Source: JBBDYG01 sp040901765 (GTDB lineage: Bacteria > Planctomycetota > Planctomycetia > Pirellulales > Lacipirellulaceae). Taken from it: a stretch of 64,000 bases of DNA. The notes beneath the pieces were generated by a model, which saw only the letters and a program-made list of their open reading frames with translations, was not told where the DNA came from and ran no database searches. The translations under genes were made by a program, and so were the position numbers. Where the stretch lies: the NCBI GenBank assembly GCA_040901765.1, contig JBBDYG010000108.1, forward strand, positions 1 to 64,000, written 5' to 3'. Shown in pieces: positions 35,248-44,900 of this stretch. Each line of letters opens with the position of its first letter. Position 1 is the first letter of the stretch.

Positions 35248-36078
35248 ATGCTGGTTGAGGCGATTTCCTTACCGACGCTCGAGCGCGCACGGCAGCACTT
35301 GACTGAGTGCTACCTATGTGAGCATCGGTGTGGCGTTAACCGCGCCAACGGTGAACAAGGACCGTGCAAGGCTGGTGTCACGGCAAACGTCTTTCGCCAT
35401 CGAGTTGAGTGCGGCGAAGAGTCCGAGTTGATTCCATCGCATCTCTTCTACCTTTCCGGCTGCGACCTGCGGTGCAAATTCTGCATCGCAGAAGAGAATG
35501 CTTTCAATCCGCGACTGGGAACGGAGCTTACCGCCAATTTCTTTCGTGAAGCGCTTGACTGGGGTCGAACGCGTCACGCAATCAATGTGCAATGGGTGGG
35601 CGGCGAGCCGACGATCCATCTGCCGGCGATCCTGAACGTGATGGCCGCCGTCGATGAATTGCCGTCGATCGTTTGGAAATCTGATTTTTACGGCACGCCG
35701 GAGTCGTTGGATCTTCTAACGGGTGTCGTTGACATTTATGTGGCCGATTTCAAGTTTGGCAACAACGACTGCGCCGAGCGACTGGCCAGCGTTCCGCGCT
35801 ATGTCGAAGTGATCACACGAAACCTGCTTCATGCATCAATGCAGGCCGACCTGATCGTGCGGCATCTGCTGTTGCCCGGCCATTTCGATTGTTGCTTTCG
35901 GCCAATTATTGATTGGATGGCGCGACGACTACCGCTGGCTAAGTTCAGTCTGCGGGACGGCTATCGGCCGCGCTGGCTGGCGACGCGCGATTCTGAGCTT
36001 TCTCGATCTTTGACCGCCGCGGAAATTGGGCGAGCGGAACGTCTGGCCCGCGACGCTGGGATAAATTTGATTCATTAA
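35248..36078 (+). CDS. PflX-like radical SAM protein
   Basis: The 276-residue protein carries the radical SAM cluster motif CxxxCxxC at Cys72, Cys76 and Cys79 (GCDLRCKFC), preceded by a second Cys set typical of the PflX/COG1313 group (Cys21, Cys24, Cys28, Cys40 in CYLCEHRCGV and GPCKAG). WVGGEPTIHLPAIL matches the family GGEP strand for SAM binding. Such proteins resemble pyruvate formate-lyase activases, but no glycyl-radical enzyme lies nearby, so the substrate is unknown. It opens the operon behind a strong promoter, and the next gene begins 18 bases after its stop. Confidence 0.88.
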   Translation: MLVEAISLPTLERARQHLTECYLCEHRCGVNRANGEQGPCKAGVTANVFRHRVECGEESELIPSHLFYLSGCDLRCKFCIAEENAFNPRLGTELTANFFREALDWGRTRHAINVQWVGGEPTIHLPAILNVMAAVDELPSIVWKSDFYGTPESLDLLTGVVDIYVADFKFGNNDCAERLASVPRYVEVITRNLLHASMQADLIVRHLLLPGHFDCCFRPIIDWMARRLPLAKFSLRDGYRPRWLATRDSELSRSLTAAEIGRAERLARDAGINLIH

Positions 36079-36096
36079 ACGGACCGCATCCACAAC

Positions 36097-36321
36097 ATGC
36101 CTACTCAACCAGAATTCGAACGCGACCTGACGGAGATCGAGATTCTGCCAGATGGGCGGATCTGCGTCTTCGGAACCTCGGTTCAAGTGCTTGAGGTTCT
36201 GGATGAACTCGCCGCCGGAACTGACGTGGGACTGCGCCGCCGGTTGACCGCGACCTCGCGACCCGGATGCCACGCCACCGGATCGACCCACACCACTTCC
36301 TCGCCGGGCCGCACGCCATGA
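36097..36321 (+). CDS. Small unknown protein of the Ycf46 operon
   Basis: The 74-residue frame begins with the protein-like stretch DLTEIEILPDGRICVFGTSV and VLEVLDELAAG. The last 30 residues are rich in Arg, Thr and Ser and look less structured. The TGA overlaps the ATG of the AAA ATPase gene by four bases (ATGA), the usual sign of coupled translation, which supports both this frame and the chosen ATPase start. I know no family for it. Confidence 0.55.
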   Translation: MPTQPEFERDLTEIEILPDGRICVFGTSVQVLEVLDELAAGTDVGLRRRLTATSRPGCHATGSTHTTSSPGRTP

Positions 36322-37973
36322 TCGACAAACCTGCTGATTCCCAACCGCGAAGCGGTGGCGTCGAACGAAACGTGAAAGAGCCGCTCGCCGTCAAAGCACG
36401 GCAGGCGCCAATTCCTCCGGCTCAACGGGAAATCGACGTTCTAATCCGAGCCCGTTACCCGATTATTTATGTAACGACCTGGGAGGAAGAGCGGGTCGAG
36501 CGATGCCTGCGAGAAATCGCTACGGCGCGCAACAAGAAGCTGTTTGTCTGGACGATCACGCAAGGTATCACCAAGTCTGGCTCTGATCCACAACAGGCAA
36601 AGACGGGTGCCGGAAGCACGAGCGATCCCCTGGCAGCACTCGACGCCGTTATCAGTCAAGTCGACCCTGCCATTTTCTTGTTCAAGGACTTTCACCACTT
36701 TACCGGCGACGAACGCTGCAACTTATCGGTTATCAGGCGACTTCGGGATGTCGCTTACCATCTGCGCGATACTTACAAGACGATCGTCATTTCATCGCCT
36801 CTGTTGAGAATCGCGCCAGAGCTTTCCAAGGATGTTACGCTAGTCGAGTTTGGTTTGCCCGAGCCGCCAGAGTTTAATCGGCTGCTGGACAAAATCGTCG
36901 ACGACATGAAGGACAACCCTAAAGTCACGATCGACCTTCAGGGCGAAAGCCGCGAGCGGCTGCTCCAGGCAGCGCGCGGACTGACGCTCAAGGAGGCCGA
37001 AAACGTTTTTGCCAAGACCCTGGTTACCGACGGCAAGCTCAACGCCGAAGACGTCGGCATCGTGTTGAGCGAGAAACAGCAGATCATACGCAAGAGCGGA
37101 CTGCTCGAATACTACGAGGCGCAGGAAAACCTGAATGATGTTGCTGGGATGGAAATTCTAAAGCAATGGTTAGTGAAGCGGTCGATTGCCTTCAGCGAAC
37201 GGGCCAAGCAATTCGGCTTGCCCGCACCCCGCGGAGTGCTGCTGCTTGGTGTCCAAGGCTGCGGAAAAAGCCTGTGCGCCAAGGCGGTATCGGGATTATG
37301 GAAGCTGCCCCTGCTGCGTTTCGACCTGGGCCGCATGTTTAGCAGCCTTGTCGGTTCCAGCGAAGAGAACATTCGCCGCGCGATCCAGGTCGCCGAGAGC
37401 GTGGCCCCCGCAATCCTATGGATCGACGAAATCGACAAGGCACTCGCCGGAGCAACCAGTTCGTCCGGTAGCGACGGGGGAACTTCAGCGCGGGTGTTCG
37501 GCACCCTGCTGACCTGGCTTTCGGAGAAGACCTCGCCCGTGTTTGTCATTGCAACGGCCAACAACATTAGCCAGTTGCCACCTGAACTTCTCCGCAAGGG
37601 GCGGCTCGACGAGATCTTTTTTGTGGACTTGCCGACGCTCAATGAACGAACGGAGATCTTCCGCGTTCATCTCAGCAAACGAGCCCGCGACCCGAAGCAA
37701 TTCGACCTGGAAGCCCTGGCTCTGAAGAGTGAGGGGTTCAGTGGCGCGGAAATCGAAGAGGCGGTGATTTCGGCTCTGTTCGACGCCTTCAGCAGCCAAG
37801 TTCCGCTATCGACGGAGGTCGTCGCGGCCTCGATCGCCGAGTCGGTGCCGCTCTCCAAAACAATGAGCGAGGAACTGAATCGGCTCCGGACGTGGGCACA
37901 GGGACGGTCGCGACCGGCATCCAAGGCGTTCAAACAGGTAACCGACGAATCGCGGCGTAAGATCGAACTGTAG
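36318..37973 (+). CDS. ycf46: Ycf46-type AAA ATPase
   Basis: The 551-residue protein has a degenerate N-terminal AAA-like domain (about residues 30-230, with YPIIYVTTWEEERVE and PAIFLFKDFHHF) and a C-terminal active AAA domain. The latter has Walker A GVQGCGKS at 311-318, Walker B ILWIDEID at about 376-383, sensor 1 FVIATANN and an arginine-finger region LRKGRLDEIFF. This double layout and DVAGMEILKQWL before the second domain match Ycf46, known from cyanobacteria and plastids, where it has been linked to photosynthetic carbon use. ATG 36318 is preferred because it overlaps the upstream stop by four bases. The Ycf35 and DUF2997 genes follow, as partners. Confidence 0.88.
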   Translation: MIDKPADSQPRSGGVERNVKEPLAVKARQAPIPPAQREIDVLIRARYPIIYVTTWEEERVERCLREIATARNKKLFVWTITQGITKSGSDPQQAKTGAGSTSDPLAALDAVISQVDPAIFLFKDFHHFTGDERCNLSVIRRLRDVAYHLRDTYKTIVISSPLLRIAPELSKDVTLVEFGLPEPPEFNRLLDKIVDDMKDNPKVTIDLQGESRERLLQAARGLTLKEAENVFAKTLVTDGKLNAEDVGIVLSEKQQIIRKSGLLEYYEAQENLNDVAGMEILKQWLVKRSIAFSERAKQFGLPAPRGVLLLGVQGCGKSLCAKAVSGLWKLPLLRFDLGRMFSSLVGSSEENIRRAIQVAESVAPAILWIDEIDKALAGATSSSGSDGGTSARVFGTLLTWLSEKTSPVFVIATANNISQLPPELLRKGRLDEIFFVDLPTLNERTEIFRVHLSKRARDPKQFDLEALALKSEGFSGAEIEEAVISALFDAFSSQVPLSTEVVAASIAESVPLSKTMSEELNRLRTWAQGRSRPASKAFKQVTDESRRKIEL

Positions 37974-38014
37974 CTTCAGTAAACTCACTAATTCGTTTGC
38001 GGCGGAGGAATGCA

Positions 38015-38473
38015 ATGAGCACCGTACTCGTGGTCACACCGATTCTGATCGCCAATTGGCCTGCCATCACCGCGGCGATTGTGGCGGCAGTTGGCACCTT
38101 GGGCTTCACTACCGTTCATGTCGCCGGTGGATTGGAAGCCAACGAGCGATCGACAAACCGCGCGGAGATCGAAGTCGAAGACAGCGAAATTTTGCAAGAT
38201 TCCACCGGCACGGGCGAGGAATACGTCGTGGAGCGGGCAGGAGTGCGGGCAGTCTTTAGCCGAGATGGTCGAGGGGCACTTAAACTGTGTCTGGAGGGTG
38301 GTGGATTGTCCAAGAGCCAACTTCGGCAATTGGGCGAGGAACTTATCGGACGCGTAACCCAGCAATATGCTTATCACCGCATCATCTCGGAATTAAACGA
38401 GCGGAAGATGACGATTGTTGATGAGCAGGTTTCGGAGGACCAAACGGTAAAAATCCGGGTCCGCAACTGGTAG
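38015..38473 (+). CDS. ycf35: Ycf35/DUF1257 family protein
   Basis: The 152-residue protein ends in the DUF1257 signature: LIGRVTQQYAYHRIISELNE followed by KMTIVDEQVSEDQTVKIRV. The N-terminal half has the family layout of a short helix and beta strands around LGFTTVHVAGGLEANE. DUF1257 (Ycf35) is encoded in cyanobacteria and some plastids without an established role, often next to DUF2997 and a ferredoxin. The ATG at 38015 has GGCGGAGGA six bases ahead; the in-frame start at 37997 has none. The gap to the ATPase gene is 41 bases and to the DUF2997 gene nine bases. Confidence 0.85.
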   Translation: MSTVLVVTPILIANWPAITAAIVAAVGTLGFTTVHVAGGLEANERSTNRAEIEVEDSEILQDSTGTGEEYVVERAGVRAVFSRDGRGALKLCLEGGGLSKSQLRQLGEELIGRVTQQYAYHRIISELNERKMTIVDEQVSEDQTVKIRVRNW

Positions 38474-38482
38474 GAGAAAAAC

Positions 38483-38689
38483 ATGGCACAGGAAGAGATT
38501 GAAATCTCGATCAACAAACTCGGCGAGGTGACAATTCGCACGATCGGCATTAAAGGCCCTCGCTGCCTCAAGGAAGCGGAAGCGCTAGCCAAAATCATCG
38601 GTCAGGAACAAGCCCGCGAGCTTACTAGCGAATACTACGAAGCGGAGCAGCAAGCTCGGGGTCACGTCGACATCCATCACTCTTTTTAG
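38483..38689 (+). CDS. DUF2997 family protein
   Basis: The 68-residue protein fits DUF2997 in length and layout: an N-terminal beta stretch EIEISINKLGEVTIRTIG, then GPRCLKEAEALAKIIGQ with the conserved Cys, and a C-terminal acidic/Gln region ending in EYYEAEQQARG. The family is known as a small partner of DUF1257 in cyanobacteria. A ribosome-binding site AGGAGAAA lies directly before the ATG. In several cyanobacteria a ferredoxin is the third neighbour; here none is present. Confidence 0.82.
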   Translation: MAQEEIEISINKLGEVTIRTIGIKGPRCLKEAEALAKIIGQEQARELTSEYYEAEQQARGHVDIHHSF

Positions 38690-38701
38690 CGATTTCGATC
38701 C

Positions 38702-39709
38702 ATGCGGTGTCCTAGTTGTGAGTTTTACAACATGCCCGGCAGTGGGCGATGCGCCCGTTGCGGGGCGATGCTCGCTCTCGCAACCGCCGCGATTGACGTC
38801 CATCCCCCGCGCGCAACCGGGTGGTCGCGTAAGCTCCCCTGGTTTACGAACTGGCAATGGAATATCAACCGAATAAGAGCGCTCGTTTGGTCGATCATTT
38901 GCAGCCCCTTTGGTCCCCGAGAAGCGATTGTGGATCGGCCCCCCAGCGTCTTGGCGCTTCTGCTGCCCGGCCGCGCACAAATTCAACGGGGTGAAAAAGC
39001 ACGTGGTTGGACATTCTTGGTGCTCTACCTCGGGCTGCTGGCAATGGGCGCTCTACTGCTGGGGACGAGTCGGGGGAGCATCTTGTTGGGGTTAGCATTC
39101 ACGACGCATGTTACATCGGCAGTCGATGCCGTTGCTGCGAATTACTCCTCGTTCGGCGATCGCTTTCGACTCACGCTGTGCGTCGGGGTGCTGCTCGCAT
39201 CGCTTGTATACTGGCCGGCGAGTTGGGCGATTCTACGCGTCGCCACGCCGCTCCAGATAACGGGCGAAATGCCGCCGTTTCAGCGAGGCGACGTGGTTTG
39301 GTACAACCGCTCCGCCGCGGCGTCGGTCGGCAGTCTCGTGGTGTATGAGGTGCCAGAACTTTCAGTGGCTGGCCGCATGAATGGACAGGCTGCGATGTTT
39401 AATATCGAGGGGATGCGAATCAACCGCGTTGCGGCAGTGGCCGGTCAACAAGTTCAGTGGAATGGCTCTCAACTCCTGGTCGATGGAACGCCAGCCGCCT
39501 GGCAGCCCGCGACTCCTCCCCCCGATCGCGTCGCGAACTTTGCGATTCCCGAGGGCCATGCGCTGATCTTGCCCGACAACCTTTGGCCGAGGGAAGCCCA
39601 ACTCGGGCGCGACTCTTGGAAACATGTGGCGGTTGTACCTGTGGCACAGATCGAGGGCATCGTGTATTTTCGCAACCTCCCCTGGCGCCGCTTAGGAGTG
39701 GTGGACTGA
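38702..39709 (+). CDS. Zinc-ribbon membrane protein with degenerate S26-like domain
   Basis: The 335-residue protein has an N-terminal zinc ribbon (Cys3, Cys6, Cys17, Cys20), two to three membrane spans (about residues 95-120, 125-145 and 160-180) and a C-terminal domain resembling signal peptidase I. QRGDVVWYNR corresponds to the GDxV strand and INRVAAVAGQQVQWNG to the Lys-bearing strand. The catalytic dyad is missing: TGEMPPF stands where the nucleophilic Ser should be, and Arg replaces the general-base Lys. An inactive, binding-only role is likely. It follows DUF2997 by 12 bases and precedes the TPR gene by 12. Confidence 0.72.
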   Translation: MRCPSCEFYNMPGSGRCARCGAMLALATAAIDVHPPRATGWSRKLPWFTNWQWNINRIRALVWSIICSPFGPREAIVDRPPSVLALLLPGRAQIQRGEKARGWTFLVLYLGLLAMGALLLGTSRGSILLGLAFTTHVTSAVDAVAANYSSFGDRFRLTLCVGVLLASLVYWPASWAILRVATPLQITGEMPPFQRGDVVWYNRSAAASVGSLVVYEVPELSVAGRMNGQAAMFNIEGMRINRVAAVAGQQVQWNGSQLLVDGTPAAWQPATPPPDRVANFAIPEGHALILPDNLWPREAQLGRDSWKHVAVVPVAQIEGIVYFRNLPWRRLGVVD

Positions 39710-39721
39710 AACCGGACAATC

Positions 39722-40492
39722 ATGCGTTTTGACAAACTTGAATTTGATTCACAGCCGGAACTGCCGGGGGCGGACGCGGCGCAGCCCCGCGTCGAAAAAG
39801 ACCATCGCTATTGGGCGCAGGCGGCAGTCGATCAACGCCGCGCCGGAAACTACGAGAATGCGCTGCGGTTCTATTCTCGATCGCTGGAGCACGACAAATC
39901 ACTCGTGCTGGCGTGGGTCGGCCAAGTGCAAATGCTTATTCAACTTTGCGAGTATCCTCAAGCGACGCTCTGGAGCCGCAAGGCCTTGGAGATTTTTCCA
40001 AACAATCCCGAGTTGCTCGCGGGCCAAGCTCAAGCGGAGTGTCGGCTGGGAAACCTTCGTCCCGCTTTGGCACTTAGCGATGGGGCGTTACAACAGCGCG
40101 GCGAATCGGCCTACCGTTGGCAGGTGCGGGGAGAATTGATGCTGGCTGACCGTGAACGGACTGAACGCCACTGCTTTGACAAGGCTCAGCTTGCGGACCG
40201 CGATTGGCTTGTCCCGCTCGAATCGGCGCTGATTTATATGCACTATGGCTCCTACGCCAGCGCCCAACATCGCGCTCAGCTTGCCGCGGAACAAGCGCCG
40301 ATTGCGCCTTACCCATGGTTCGTTCTAGGCCAGTGCCAAACAAAAGCGGGATTCGAGTCGGCGGCGCGCCGTAGTTTTCAACGCTGCCTTGAATTAGCTC
40401 CCAATCACCAGGAGGCCAGCTCGCGACTTCGCGAGTTGGAGGGGACATCATCCTTTTCGCGGATGTTCCGCCGCTTGTTTGGAGGGCGCTGA
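39722..40492 (+). CDS. TPR-repeat protein
   Basis: The 256-residue protein is mostly tetratricopeptide-like helical repeats, for example RRAGNYENALRFYSRSLEHD, QLCEYPQATLWSRKALEIFP and KAGFESAARRSFQRCLELAP. No signal peptide or membrane span is visible, so it is probably cytoplasmic and serves as a protein-interaction scaffold. It lies between the S26-like protein and the PilT-type ATPase, with only 12 and 10 bases of spacing. I do not recognise a closer family. Confidence 0.82.
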   Translation: MRFDKLEFDSQPELPGADAAQPRVEKDHRYWAQAAVDQRRAGNYENALRFYSRSLEHDKSLVLAWVGQVQMLIQLCEYPQATLWSRKALEIFPNNPELLAGQAQAECRLGNLRPALALSDGALQQRGESAYRWQVRGELMLADRERTERHCFDKAQLADRDWLVPLESALIYMHYGSYASAQHRAQLAAEQAPIAPYPWFVLGQCQTKAGFESAARRSFQRCLELAPNHQEASSRLRELEGTSSFSRMFRRLFGGR

Positions 40493-40502
40493 ACGCACAC
40501 CC

Positions 40503-41579
40503 ATGTGGACTTTGGAACGAATTCTTAAAGGCGCACGCACCCATCATGCAAGCGACGTCCATCTGGTGCGGGGTCTCGCTCCGGCCCTGCGGATCATCGG
40601 CGAGATCAGGCCGATTGAAGGCCCGCCGTTGTCGGCCGAAGATTTGCATCGCCTGTACGATTCGATGCTGAACGCGGGGCAAAAGGAACAGTTCGATCGC
40701 GATTGGCAGGTCTGCTTTTCGCTGCATATGGAAGGCGTCGGGCGCTTTAGGGTGAGCGTTTATCTGCACGCCGGGTGTCCGGAGTTCTCAATTCGACTCT
40801 GCGAGACCGTCGTCCGATCGGCTCAAGAGTTAGGGTTGCCGACGGTCGTTGAGGAACTAACGCGACTGTCCGGTGGTCTGATTTTGGTCACCGGGCCGAC
40901 GGGGATGGGAAAGACGACGACACTTAATTACATGGTGAACGCGATTAATGAATCGCGTCGCGCGAAAATCATAACCATCGAAGACCCGGTCGAATTCGCA
41001 CACGAAAACCTGCGGAGCATCATCGTCCAACAGGAACTCTTGGGCGACGTACGCAACTATCAGTCGGCCTTGAGGCACGTACTGCGCCAAGATCCCGATG
41101 TAATTGTAATTGGCGAGATGCGCGACTTGGAAACAATTGAAACCGCGTTGATTGCGGCCGAGACGGGCCACTTGGTGATCGCCACCCTGCACACGCCCGA
41201 TTCCGTACAGACGATCCAGCGGATTTATAGCGTGTTTCCGTCTCAGCAGCAAAACTCAATCGTGGTCCAGCTTGCCAACAGCCTGCAGGCGATTATCGCC
41301 CAAAAGTTACTGCCTCGGGCCACTGGCCAGGGCCGAGTCTTGGCTGCCGAAATCTGTATCGCTACGCACGCCGTCCGGAATCACATTCGCGAGCATCAAG
41401 TTCATCTGCTCTACAGCGAGATGCAAACGGGCCGTAAGCATAAAATGCAAACGATGGATCAAATGCTTTTGGAACTTTATCAAAAGGGCGAGATCTCATA
41501 CGACGTCGCGGTCTCCAACGCCCACGAGCCCGACTTCATTCGGCATCGAACCGGAGATCGTCAGGCGGGAATGGTATAG
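40503..41579 (+). CDS. PilT-type retraction ATPase
   Basis: The 358-residue protein has an N-terminal PAS-like domain (ILKGARTHHASDVHLV) and a RecA-type ATPase domain with Walker A GPTGMGKTTT at about 131-140, Asp box ITIEDPVEF, Walker B VIVIGEMRD and His box TGHLVIATLHT, all diagnostic of PilT. AIIAQKLLPR follows as expected. PilT hexamers power type IV pilus retraction, but no pilus gene is in this operon. I chose ATG 40503 because MWTLERILKGA matches the family N-terminus; GGAGGG is 16 bases upstream, and TTG 40479 is an alternative. Confidence 0.87.
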   Translation: MWTLERILKGARTHHASDVHLVRGLAPALRIIGEIRPIEGPPLSAEDLHRLYDSMLNAGQKEQFDRDWQVCFSLHMEGVGRFRVSVYLHAGCPEFSIRLCETVVRSAQELGLPTVVEELTRLSGGLILVTGPTGMGKTTTLNYMVNAINESRRAKIITIEDPVEFAHENLRSIIVQQELLGDVRNYQSALRHVLRQDPDVIVIGEMRDLETIETALIAAETGHLVIATLHTPDSVQTIQRIYSVFPSQQQNSIVVQLANSLQAIIAQKLLPRATGQGRVLAAEICIATHAVRNHIREHQVHLLYSEMQTGRKHKMQTMDQMLLELYQKGEISYDVAVSNAHEPDFIRHRTGDRQAGMV

Positions 41580-41914
41580 ACTGGAAGTGCGTGTGCGTCA
41601 TGTGACAACGTCTTCAGCGGACCAGTGCTACGGCAGGATCCACCGGACAAAGGGGATGGCCGCCGGTGGGTATCCGCATCTCCCGGTCGTCGTCGGCGAA
41701 TATAGGCCAATCCCGAGTTAATCCGCGCCGCCTCGGGGGTCGCCTTCGCCGGGCCAGTTGAATGTTCTGCGGATTCTTTAACCGAGACTGACAAGTCTCA
41801 GTGGGGTTTTGCCCTGCGCCGTGTTACAATGATCGGCCAGGACGTGGGCCGATTCTGCGGCCATAGGGCGCAACTGAACTCGGCGGGCGGGGGGAATCCC
41901 GCAGGAGCGGCACG
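41580..41914. other. Intergenic region between the PilT operon and the beta-propeller gene
   Basis: The region carries the possible terminator at 41784-41810. GCAGGAGCGG at 41901-41910 serves as ribosome-binding site for the next gene. No gene or clear promoter is visible; TACAAT at 41825-41830 has no good -35 partner. Confidence 0.45.
41784..41810 (+). terminator. Possible intrinsic terminator of the Ycf46/PilT operon
   Basis: GAGACT (41784-41789) and AGTCTC (41794-41799) form a 6-bp stem with loop GACA, followed by AGTGGGGTTTT. The stem is short and the T-run starts seven bases after it, so termination would be moderate at best. Confidence 0.4.
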
Positions 41915-44900
41915 GTGAATCGACGGCACTCTCATCCCCTTCGCGCCAAGCGCGGGCGCAAGCACTCAGGATATCGGCGGCTGCGCTTGGAGCACTTGGA
42001 GGTGCGACATGCGCTCGACGGCGCGTCGCTCGCCCCGGACTCGTTCGACGTGCATCAGAACGGTCCGCAGATCGAGTTCGACGTGCTGGCGAACGACCTC
42101 TTCGATGCCGACTATACGGGCGAGCGGCTCATCACTTCGGCGAGCTACGGCAGCGAGGGTGGCCGTATCCAGATTGCTTCCGATCGGCAAAGCATCCTCT
42201 ATACGCCTCCGGCCGACTTCTTTGGCACCGAGACGTTTGTGTATGCGGTCGACGGCCAGTACACCGCCCAGGTGCAGGTTGGCGTCGTCGCCCCCCTGGC
42301 GTTCGATCACTTCAATATCGCTCCGGATGGTCAACAGCGAACGCTCGAAGTGCTTGCGAACGACCCCTTCTGGACTGGTTATGCGGGACCGCAGCGCATC
42401 ACGGCCGTCAGCGTGGGGAGCGCGGGCGGGACGGTGGTTATTGGTTCTGACGGGCAGTCCATCCTCTACACGCCTCCGGAGGAGACATTCGGGAAAGAGA
42501 CGTTCATCTACATTGTCGATGATCTCTATCCAGCCCAGGTGACGATTGAAATTCCGGCAACGCTCGAGGACGATCGGTACGAGTCGATCCAGCACGCGGG
42601 CGAGCTGACGCTCGACGTATTGGCCAACGATCCGTTCTGGTCTGGCTATGCCGGCGAGCGGCGGATCACGCACGTCGCCGGTGTACCGGACGGCGGCAGC
42701 GTCCAAATTGCGAACGACGGCCAGTCGCTCGTCTACACCCCGGCGGAGAACGCTGTGGGATGGACTTCGTTCCGTTACGTGGTCGATGGCACCTACGAAG
42801 CGAACGTTTCAGTCATTGTTCACCGTCCTGTGCAGGACGATTGGTTTGAGGTTGATCAAAACAGCACGCAGTTCTTTTATAACGTCACCGCCAACGACAC
42901 CTATCGCGATTTGAATGACTATGTCCGCGATGTGATCGACCGCGTCACCTCAGTCACTCCATCGGAAAGCGGCGGAACGGTCACCATTTCGCCCGGTGGG
43001 AAGGGAATTCTTTATACGCCGCCGGCGGGCTTCACCGGTACGGACACGTTCACCTACACGGCCGACGGCGTTCACACCGCGACGGTGCAGGTGCAGGTCA
43101 CATTGCCTGTGCGCGATGACTACATCACCAGTGGCATTTATCAGGACACGCCCAATGGCGTGCTCCACGTGCTGGCCAACGATTTTGTGGGAAACGGCTA
43201 CAGCGGGCCGCGGCTGATTACTGCCGTTGGCACCAGTGAAAACGGCGCGGTGCTGACGATTTCCGCAGATGGGAAGGCGGTTCGGTACACACCCGCGCCC
43301 GGCTTTACCGGCCAGGATCGTTTCACCTACACGGTCGATGGAGACCTGGTGGCAGAGGTCACAGTTTACGTCCAACCCCTCGCCCAGCCCGACAACTATA
43401 AGTTCGCCCCCGACCCGGCCCACGGCCACTACACGCTCGACGTACTTGGGAATGACAATTTCCAGTTCGGCTATCCGGGGCCAGGCATCATCACCTCCGT
43501 GAGCGTAGTTGCCGGCAGCGGCTCGGTTTCCATTCAGGATGGGCAGCGGCTGTTGTTCGAGCCGGGCCATGCGGGATCGCACAGCGTCCGCTACACGGTC
43601 GATGGCCAGTATGAGGCCTATGTTTCGGTATGGATTGCCAATCATCTCGCCCCGGACCGGATTGTCGTGGATCAAAATGCCGAGGCTCAGACGGTGAGCG
43701 TGATGGCGAACGACTTCCATCCCGATCCGTACTACGTCGAGTTCAAGAGCCAAGATTATCAGGGGCCGCGGCTCATCACGGCCGTTGGCGCGTCGCAACA
43801 TGGCGGCGTCATTACCATTGCGGCCGATGGCCGAAGCGTCGAGTATCAGCCGCCCTCCGACTTTTTCGGCCAGGATCACTTCACCTACACCGTCGACGGA
43901 TTCATGACGACGACCGTAACGGTCGAGGTGATCCGCCGCGTGCGGGACGATGAGTTTCGCGTCGATGCCGAGGATGGCCAGCAATCGCTGCCCGTGTTGG
44001 TGAACGACTTATTCGGCGCGAACTATTCCGGCCCCGGCCAAATCACCGGCGTGACGCCGACTTCGGCCGGCGGCGCGGCGACAATTGCGCCCGATGGCCG
44101 CACGATTCTGTACACGCCGGCGAACGGCTTTGTGGGCGCCGACACGTTTACTTACACAGTCGATGGGGCGCTGAAAGCAGAGGTCCGCGTCGTGGTCGAC
44201 GCACCGCACGACGAGCAATCTCCGACATTCGAGAGCCTCGAAGAGTATACGCAGTTTCTCATCGACGACGCGCTCCTGCGCTACGGAAATCTATTCGGTC
44301 AGACGGCGTGGAACGGGTGGTTCAACGATGTGGTAACGTACAGCACAACCGGTGGAACTCGCGGCCACTCGGAAACCAACGTCCAAGTGGCCGGCGTCGA
44401 TGAAGGCGACATCGTCGAGTTCGACGCCGACTACATTTACATGCTCACCGACGATGAGGTCGTCATCGTCGACGCCTGGCCCGCCGACGAGCTTTCCGTC
44501 GAATCCCGGATCGACATCGAAGGCAGGCCGATGGCCGAGTTCCTGCACGGCGATCGACTGACGGTGATCTCTCAAGTCGGGGGATATGTCGGGCCGTTCT
44601 GGTTCGGCGGCGGGCCGACCGACTTTGTAGGCGATCGTTTTTGGTGGCCCCCGATTCCGCAGCAGCCCTATTCGACGATTGTCACGGTGATCGACGTGAC
44701 CGACCGTGCGGCGCCCGAGATCGTGCAAACGACAAGCATCGAGGGCAAGTACGTCGATTCCCGCGGCGTGGACGATTTTGTTTACGTGCTCGTAAATAAT
44801 TCGAATGCGGTCGGGCAGGAGCCACAGATCATCGATGAGGATGGCGATCCCCAGACGCCGGGCCGATATGAAACCAGCGAGGAGTATTTAGCGCGCATCG

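Noticed and set aside
38702..39709. Active signal peptidase I
   Set aside because: The nucleophilic Ser and general-base Lys are both missing from the S26-like domain.
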